Positions 6,913 to 10,823 of a stretch of 10,823 nt of DNA are shown here, in pieces (the first letter of the stretch is position 1; every line of letters begins with the position of its first letter). This DNA is from an uncultured Caulobacterales bacterium (GTDB lineage: Bacteria; Pseudomonadota; Alphaproteobacteria; Caulobacterales; Caulobacteraceae), in NCBI GenBank assembly GCA_903889785.1, contig CAISYT010000143.1, positions 1-10,823 on the forward strand, given 5' to 3'. A model generated the notes under the pieces. That model made no database searches. It worked only from the letters and a program-made list of their open reading frames with translations, and had not been told where the DNA came from. The position numbers and the translations under genes were made by a program.

Positions 6913-8064
6913 ATGTTTAAGTCTGCGCTGCTGCCAAAAGACGAAATTCTTTGCCTTCCGGGGATTGCACCTGAGGCTTTGAACTCTTTGCGCGCCGGTT
7001 GGGCGCAGGTTGAGCCCGCTGACCCGTTGGGGGAATCCGGCGTCGATGCCTGGGTGACGGGCCGGATCGGCGGCGAGCGCGGCAAGACTTGGCAGCGCTT
7101 GAGATTTCGGCCGTCAACGGCGCCATCGTCGATCTATCGCGCTGGGCCGGTCTGGCACCTGCCAAGGGCGGGGCTGGTCATTACAGATCAGGGCGAGCTG
7201 CTGACCGATTCCGCGTCGAAACGCGTGTCGCCGCAGCCGGCGTTAGCCGGGCTGCCGGGGATCGAACGTGTGGGGGATGCTGATGTCTTCACGGCTCCAG
7301 TCCGCGCGCCCACGATCGACGGGGCCAGCCTATTCGTGCCCTATGGGGGCTTCAACTATGGCCACTTTTTCATCGACGGCCTGTCGGGCCTGCTGGCGCT
7401 GCAGGAGGCGGGGCTGACGCGCGACCTACCGCCGCTGGCGCCGCCCTTAAGGCCCTGGCAGCGCGGCCTGATCCGGCTGGCGTTTGGCGACCTCGCCGTG
7501 CGTGAGGTGAAGGCCGGGGTCGTCCGGCTGGAAAATGCCGCCTACAGCAGCAATATCAATCACTTCCTACATCACCCGAACGCGCTGCTGGCGCGGTTGG
7601 TGGCACAGGTGCGCAGCCGCTTTCCGCCCGCGCCCCGGCGAGACCGCAAGCTCTTCCTGTCGCGCGGTAACTATTCCATGCGGATCATGGTCAACGCGCG
7701 TGAGGTCGAGGCGGCGCTGGCGGCTCGCGGCTTTGAGATCGTCGAGCCGCACCGTTTAAGCCCGCAGGATCAGGCCTCTTTGTTGACCCAGGCGCGGATC
7801 GTTGTCGGCCCCACCGGGGCTGGTATGACCAACGCGCTGTTTATGGCACCAGGCGCCACAGTGCTGGAGATTCAACCCGAGAACTTCTCCAGCTTCTGGC
7901 TGGGTGCCGGGTGCCACGCAGTCGGTCTCGATTGGCACGCCTTTGTCGTCGCTTCGCCAGCACCGGAGACGGAATCCCCCTGGCTGGCGCGACAACGACG
8001 CGGCTTCGCCTTTGGCTACCGCGTCCCGGTTGACGGGCTAATGCGGTTCCTGGACCGGCTGTAG
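6913..8064 (+). CDS. Glycosyltransferase family 61 (DUF563) protein
   Basis: A likely glycosyltransferase of family GT61, transferring a sugar from a nucleotide donor to a glycan or other acceptor, possibly in surface polysaccharide synthesis. Donor and acceptor are unknown. Family-type motifs are NYGHFFIDGLSGLL (148-161, the usual Y-x-H-(W/F)-x2-(D/E) signature), KLFLSRGN (246-253), a REVEAALAARGFEIVEP segment (263-279) and the C-terminal GPTGAGMTNALFMAPGA (299-315, matching the G-x-x-GA-x-x-x-N-x-x-F-x-x-PG signature). The 383 residues are typical for single-domain bacterial members. No signal peptide or membrane segment is evident, so it is probably cytosolic or peripheral. AGGA (6905-6908) sits 4 nt before the ATG. 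The gene stands alone: no other polysaccharide genes are in the window, and it converges on nrdA with 12 nt between stops. Confidence 0.87.
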   Translation: MFKSALLPKDEILCLPGIAPEALNSLRAGWAQVEPADPLGESGVDAWVTGRIGGERGKTWQRLRFRPSTAPSSIYRAGPVWHLPRAGLVITDQGELLTDSASKRVSPQPALAGLPGIERVGDADVFTAPVRAPTIDGASLFVPYGGFNYGHFFIDGLSGLLALQEAGLTRDLPPLAPPLRPWQRGLIRLAFGDLAVREVKAGVVRLENAAYSSNINHFLHHPNALLARLVAQVRSRFPPAPRRDRKLFLSRGNYSMRIMVNAREVEAALAARGFEIVEPHRLSPQDQASLLTQARIVVGPTGAGMTNALFMAPGATVLEIQPENFSSFWLGAGCHAVGLDWHAFVVASPAPETESPWLARQRRGFAFGYRVPVDGLMRFLDRL

Positions 8065-8076
8065 GGGCCTACCGCC

Positions 8077-9954
8077 TTACTGGCAGGCGAGGCATTCTTC
8101 GTAGTCGGTCTTAACGGTCTCCATCACTTCCTTAGGCGCGACGTCGTCGGACCCGGCGTGGGAGGCCCGCTGCACCGACTTGGAGCGCAGGTAGTAGAGG
8201 CTCTTGCAACCGCGTTCCCAGGCCTGCCAGTGCAGCATGTGCAGGTCCCATTTATCGACATCGCCGGGCAGGAAGATGTTGACTGATTGCGACTGGCAGA
8301 TCTGCGGCGTGCGGTCAGCGGCCAGCTCGACCACCCAGCGCTGGTCAAGTTCGAACGCGGTCTTGAACACGTCCTTCTCGTCCTGGCTCAGGGCTTCCAG
8401 GTGTTGCACTGACCCTTCGTTGGCCAGGATGGTGTCCCAGGTTTCCGGCGTGTTGATGCCCTTTTCGTCGAGCAGTTGCTCGAGGTAGGGGTTCTTGACG
8501 GCGAAGGTGCCCGACAGTGTCTTGTGGCTGTAGATATTGGCCGGGATTGGCTCGATACCGGCGCTGGTGCCGCCGCAGATGATGCTGATCGAGGCGGTCG
8601 GGGCGATAGCCAGCTTGTGGCTAAACCGCTCCATGACGCCCTGTTCTGCTGCGTCAGGGCAGGCCCCCTTTTCTTCGGCGATGGTCACGCTGGCCTTGTC
8701 GGCCTCACGGCGAAGGTGCTTGAAAAGGCGCATGTTCCAGCTCTTGGCCAGGGCGCTTTCGAACGGCACGTTCTGCTTTTGCAGGAAGCTGTGGAAGCCC
8801 ATCAGCCCCAAGCCGACCGAGCGCTCGCGCATCGCGGCATAGGCCGCTGCGGCGGCGGGTTCCGGTGCGCGGTCGATAAAGTCCTGCAGCACATTATCGA
8901 GGAACCGCATGACATCTTCGATGAACTTGGGTTCATCGCGCCATTCCAGGAAGCTCTCGGCGTTGACGCTGGAGAGGCAGCACACCGCGGTGCGCTCTCT
9001 GCCCAGATGATCTGTGCCCGTATGCAGCATGATCTCGCTGCACAGGTTCGACTGGCGCACCTTCAGGCCCAACGACTTTTGATGCTCGGGCATCGCGCGG
9101 TTCACAGCGCCTTCGAAGATCAGGTAGGGCTCGCCGGTCTGCAGGCGGATTTCCAGGATCTTCTGCCACAGGGCGCGGGCGTCGACATCCTTCACAGCTT
9201 CGCCGGACTTGGGCGACAGCAACGAGAATTTTGTCCCGTCACGCACCGCATGCATGAATTCGTCCGTGATCGAGATACCGTGGTGCAAGTTCAGCGACTT
9301 GCGGTTGAAGTCGCCCGACGGTTTGCGGATTTCGAGGAACTCCTCGATTTCGGGATGGTGGATATCGATATAGACGGCTGCAGAGCCGCGGCGCAGCGAG
9401 CCCTGGCTGATCGCCAGGGTCAGGCTGTCCATCACGCGGATGAAAGGAATGATGCCGCTGGTCTGGCCTTGGCCCTTAACCTTCTCGCCAATGGAACGGA
9501 CCCCGCCCCAATAGGTTCCGATGCCGCCGCCGTTGGCGGCCAGCCAGACGTTTTCGTTCCAGGCGCTGACAATGCCGTCGAGGCTGTCGTTGACGGCGTT
9601 GAGGAAGCAGGAGATCGGCAGGCCGCGCTCGGCCCCACCATTGCTGAGCACCGGGGTGGAGGGCATGAACCACAGGCGGCTCATGTAGTCGTAGATGCGC
9701 TGGGCGTGGCCCTGGTCGTCGGCATAGGCCTTGGCGACGCGGGCGAACATGTCCTGGTAGCTCTCGCCGGGCAGCAGGTAGCGATCTTCCAGCGTTGTCT
9801 TGCCGAAATCGGTCAACAGGGCGTCGCGCGACCGGTCGACCACGACGTCCCAGGTCGGAACCAGCGACAACGAGGGCCGATCCGCATGGGCCCGCATACC
9901 CGCCGTCCGCGACGGTGAAAGCGGTGTCTTCAAAATAGCTTCGTTCGCGCTCAT
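8077..9954 (-). CDS. nrdA: Class I ribonucleoside-diphosphate reductase, large (alpha) subunit
   Basis: This is the catalytic subunit reducing ribonucleoside diphosphates to deoxyribonucleotides with a partner NrdB radical subunit. Numbered from the chosen start, visible features are Cys116 (redox half-site), the active-site motif NLCSE with Asn303, Cys305 and Glu307, the second redox cysteine at 325/326 (AVCCLS), APTASIS (451-457), the radical-transfer tyrosines Tyr587-Tyr588 (SLYYLRS), and a C-terminal Cys621-x2-Cys624 pair that relays reducing power. The catalytic core begins about 35 residues in, leaving no room for the N-terminal ATP-cone of E. coli NrdA (761 residues versus 625 here). 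The frame extends to 10050, but that part overlaps the NrdR-like boxes. The start is therefore ATG 9952-9954 (GGGG 3 nt upstream) or possibly ATG 9967-9969. nrdB is not adjacent. Confidence 0.96.
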   Translation of the reverse strand: MSANEAILKTPLSPSRTAGMRAHADRPSLSLVPTWDVVVDRSRDALLTDFGKTTLEDRYLLPGESYQDMFARVAKAYADDQGHAQRIYDYMSRLWFMPSTPVLSNGGAERGLPISCFLNAVNDSLDGIVSAWNENVWLAANGGGIGTYWGGVRSIGEKVKGQGQTSGIIPFIRVMDSLTLAISQGSLRRGSAAVYIDIHHPEIEEFLEIRKPSGDFNRKSLNLHHGISITDEFMHAVRDGTKFSLLSPKSGEAVKDVDARALWQKILEIRLQTGEPYLIFEGAVNRAMPEHQKSLGLKVRQSNLCSEIMLHTGTDHLGRERTAVCCLSSVNAESFLEWRDEPKFIEDVMRFLDNVLQDFIDRAPEPAAAAAYAAMRERSVGLGLMGFHSFLQKQNVPFESALAKSWNMRLFKHLRREADKASVTIAEEKGACPDAAEQGVMERFSHKLAIAPTASISIICGGTSAGIEPIPANIYSHKTLSGTFAVKNPYLEQLLDEKGINTPETWDTILANEGSVQHLEALSQDEKDVFKTAFELDQRWVVELAADRTPQICQSQSVNIFLPGDVDKWDLHMLHWQAWERGCKSLYYLRSKSVQRASHAGSDDVAPKEVMETVKTDYEECLACQ

Positions 9955-10022
9955 TGACCCCAAACCCATACTTTTCAGCAACTTAACTGTGTCTGATGTT
10001 TCGGCTCCGGCAGCCTCGCCAG

Positions 10023-10038
10023 ACGCTACATCTGGTGT
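10023..10038 (-). promoter_or_regulatory. NrdR-box-like site, proximal to nrdA
   Basis: Read on the minus strand the site is ACACCAGATGTAGCGT, agreeing at 12 of 16 positions with the NrdR consensus acaCwAtATaTwGtgt as I remember it. Its centre is 32 bp from that of the second box, the spacing of three helical turns typical of paired NrdR boxes. NrdR is the zinc-finger/ATP-cone repressor of ribonucleotide reductase genes. The upstream end overlaps the GGTGTGT arm of an imperfect palindrome. Confidence 0.6.
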
Positions 10039-10053
10039 GTACGTCCACACACC
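10034..10053. promoter_or_regulatory. Inverted repeat GGTGTGT-N6-ACACACC
   Basis: Two perfect 7-bp arms (10034-10040 and 10047-10053) flank six bases between the two NrdR-like boxes, overlapping one of them by five bases. It is the strongest simple palindrome in the intergenic region and could be a separate operator, or part of how NrdR or another factor binds. Confidence 0.4.
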
Positions 10054-10054
10054 G

Positions 10055-10070
10055 CGTCAATATATGGGGG
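10055..10070 (-). promoter_or_regulatory. NrdR-box-like site, distal to nrdA
   Basis: On the minus strand the core is CCATATATTG (plus-strand 10058-10067), matching nine of ten core positions of the NrdR consensus CwAtATaTwG. The outer arms match less well. Together with the box at 10023-10038 (16 bp between them) this is the expected architecture for NrdR repression of nrdA. The overlapping TTGACG (minus strand, 10060-10055) could be a -35 element, which would place repressor and polymerase in competition; no good -10 was identified. Confidence 0.65.
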
Positions 10071-10081
10071 CTGATCCTAAT

Positions 10082-10086
10082 GACTC
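10082..10086. promoter_or_regulatory. GANTC (GACTC) CcrM-type methylation site
   Basis: GACTC lies in the nrdA upstream region, inside a small palindrome TGAC-TC-GTCA (10081-10090). In alphaproteobacteria CcrM methylates GANTC, and the methylation state can control promoters through GcrA. Five-base sites are common enough by chance that the context with the CtrA and NrdR sites is what makes it notable. Confidence 0.45.
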
Positions 10087-10122
10087 GTCAACGGCCATCA
10101 GCGTGTTGAGGCAAACTTTTGC

Positions 10123-10138
10123 GTTAACAAAATGTTAA
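10123..10138 (-). promoter_or_regulatory. Full-consensus CtrA binding site
   Basis: On the minus strand TTAACATTTTGTTAAC fits the full CtrA consensus TTAA-N7-TTAAC exactly; read on the plus strand it also gives TTAA-N7-TTAA. It lies in the divergent region, about 170 bp upstream of the nrdA start and about 240 bp upstream of the transporter start, and so could act on either gene. CtrA is the essential cell-cycle response regulator of Caulobacter and many alphaproteobacteria. Binding and direction of effect are inferred. Confidence 0.6.
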
Positions 10139-10375
10139 TTCCCGGCTCAGCTTGCGGCGGTCCCCGACGCTCTCTACGCTCGACAGCGTGACTGAGGCGC
10201 AGCATCGCTCAGACTGCAGGGTGCGATACGTCAACAGTCCCGGGGTTTTTCCCCGGGGGGCTTCTGGGCCGGGTCCCGGGTCTGGAGAGATCTTCGGCTC
10301 CGTGCCGTCCGCATCGGGTCGGCGGCGCGAGAGCGCTTTGGGTCTTTTAGCCGCACCCGCAAAAACAGGATTCAA
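10139..10375 (+). other. GC-rich leader with several hairpins upstream of the transporter
   Basis: No convincing gene lies here. Several local stems are visible: CTGAG(G)CG with CGCTCAG (about 10192-10211), CCCGGGG-TTTTT-CCCCGGG with a perfect 7-bp stem (about 10239-10257), CCGGG-T-CCCGG (about 10269-10279), and GCGC-GAGA-GCGC with a GNRA loop (10325-10336). A weak promoter-like pair, TTGCGG (10152-10157) and TACGCT (10175-10180) with a 17-nt spacer, would make a leader of nearly 190 nt. I looked for the GGGGAGTA core of the yybP-ykoY manganese riboswitch, which often precedes UPF0016 genes, and did not find it. Confidence 0.4.
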
Positions 10376-10823
10376 ATGGAAGCGTTCCTCGTCAGCACCG
10401 GTCTCGTCACCGTGTCAGAGATCGGTGACAAGACCCAACTTCTGGCCATCTTACTTGCGGCGCGTTTCCGCCGGCCGATACCGATCATTCTGGGCATCCT
10501 GGCGGCAACCTTGGTCAACCACGGCCTAGCCGCCACCGTCGGCGCTATGGCGGGCCAGTACATTCAGGGTCCCCGGATGCGCTGGGTGCTCGGCCTGGCC
10601 TTCCTCGCCTTCGCTGCATGGGCCCTGATCCCGGACAAGTATGAAGAGGAAAAACAGGAGGCCGGTCTGACGGCCACTTCGCTGGCCGTGTTCTGGACCA
10701 CCCTGGTGACTTTTTTCTTGGCCGAGATGGGCGACAAGACCCAGGTGGCGACGGCGGCGCTGGCGGCGCGCTTCCATGACATTTTCATCGTCGCGGCCGG
10801 CACCACCACGGGCATGATGATCG
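10376..10823 (+). CDS. TMEM165/GDT1 family (UPF0016) cation transporter, 3' end cut by window
   Basis: An inner-membrane transporter of the Ca2+:cation antiporter-2 / UPF0016 family. Bacterial members such as Vibrio MneA and cyanobacterial Mnx export manganese, so Mn2+ efflux is the best guess. Both family signatures E-x-G-D-K-(T/S) are present: EIGDKT (residues 15-20) and EMGDKT (117-122). They sit in hydrophobic segments, with further membrane segments near 35-60 and 68-85 and a short charged loop (DKYEEEKQE, 87-95) between the two halves. The 149 visible residues are most of a protein usually about 190-230 long; no stop is reached. AGGA (10367-10370) lies 5 nt before the ATG, and GATTC (10369-10373), a GANTC site, overlaps it. 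The gene is divergent from nrdA. Confidence 0.92.
   Translation, partial: MEAFLVSTGLVTVSEIGDKTQLLAILLAARFRRPIPIILGILAATLVNHGLAATVGAMAGQYIQGPRMRWVLGLAFLAFAAWALIPDKYEEEKQEAGLTATSLAVFWTTLVTFFLAEMGDKTQVATAALAARFHDIFIVAAGTTTGMMI

Noticed and set aside
8062..8079. Bidirectional terminator between the GT61 gene and nrdA
   Set aside because: Only a 4-bp GTAG-GGGC-CTAC stem is possible in the 12-nt gap, with no T-run; too weak to call.
8476..9918. 480-codon open frame on the plus strand opposite nrdA
   Set aside because: It lies fully antisense to a gene with intact RNR motifs; strong G/C-ending codon bias keeps antisense frames open. The translation shows no recognisable domain.
9955..10050. N-terminal extension of NrdA
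   Set aside because: It runs through an NrdR-like box and palindrome and has no resemblance to an ATP-cone.
10181..10375. yybP-ykoY manganese riboswitch upstream of the UPF0016 gene
   Set aside because: Expected by family association, but the GGGGAGTA core is not present.
10152..10529. 125-codon plus-strand frame across the leader and into the transporter gene
   Set aside because: It overlaps the well-supported transporter in another frame, and its product is low-complexity Ser/Arg/Pro-rich.
1..10823. Defence islands, transposons, CRISPR arrays, tRNA or rRNA genes
   Set aside because: No transposase, integrase, direct-repeat arrays, tRNA-like cloverleaf or rRNA segment was seen; the genes are ordinary metabolic, ribosomal, envelope and transport families.

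Overview
The window looks like chromosomal DNA of a GC-rich alphaproteobacterium. The best lineage clue is the nrdA upstream region: a full-consensus CtrA site (TTAA-N7-TTAAC), a CcrM-type GANTC site and a pair of NrdR-like boxes. That combination, with the gene content, fits Caulobacterales or a relative, but this is inference and no ribosomal RNA marker is present. Coding sequence uses codons ending strongly in G/C, and the intergenic stretches are visibly more AT-rich.

Layout. Positions 1-303 are a leader with AT-rich promoter-like DNA and several short stem-loops. Next come typA/bipA (304-2136, +) and an RluF-like 23S rRNA pseudouridine synthase (2163-2939, +). These form a tight ribosome-related pair, joined by a hairpin that holds the typA stop codon in its loop. 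A BaiN/HI0933-type flavoprotein (2936-4114, -) converges on the pair, its stop codon overlapping theirs. A possible 49-residue secreted CXXC peptide (4202-4351, +) precedes a class I/II PLP aminotransferase (4366-5526, +), which is followed by a Rieske non-heme iron oxygenase alpha subunit (5597-6709, +). After a 203-nt gap holding a candidate 44-codon ORF comes a GT61 glycosyltransferase (6913-8064, +). It converges on nrdA, the class I ribonucleotide reductase large subunit (8077-9954, -). A divergent intergenic region of about 420 nt separates nrdA from the 5' part of a TMEM165/GDT1-family (UPF0016) cation transporter (10376 to window end, +).

How the genes relate. typA and the pseudouridine synthase both act on the ribosome and are probably co-transcribed. 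The aminotransferase and Rieske oxygenase share strand and spacing and may be co-transcribed, but no pathway can be assigned. nrdA stands alone without nrdB, lacks an N-terminal ATP-cone, and carries the richest regulatory region: dNTP-responsive (NrdR), cell-cycle (CtrA) and methylation (GANTC) signals upstream of one gene. I saw no defence system, mobile element, CRISPR array, tRNA or rRNA. The genes are mostly recognisable housekeeping and accessory families, and the most interesting signals are regulatory.
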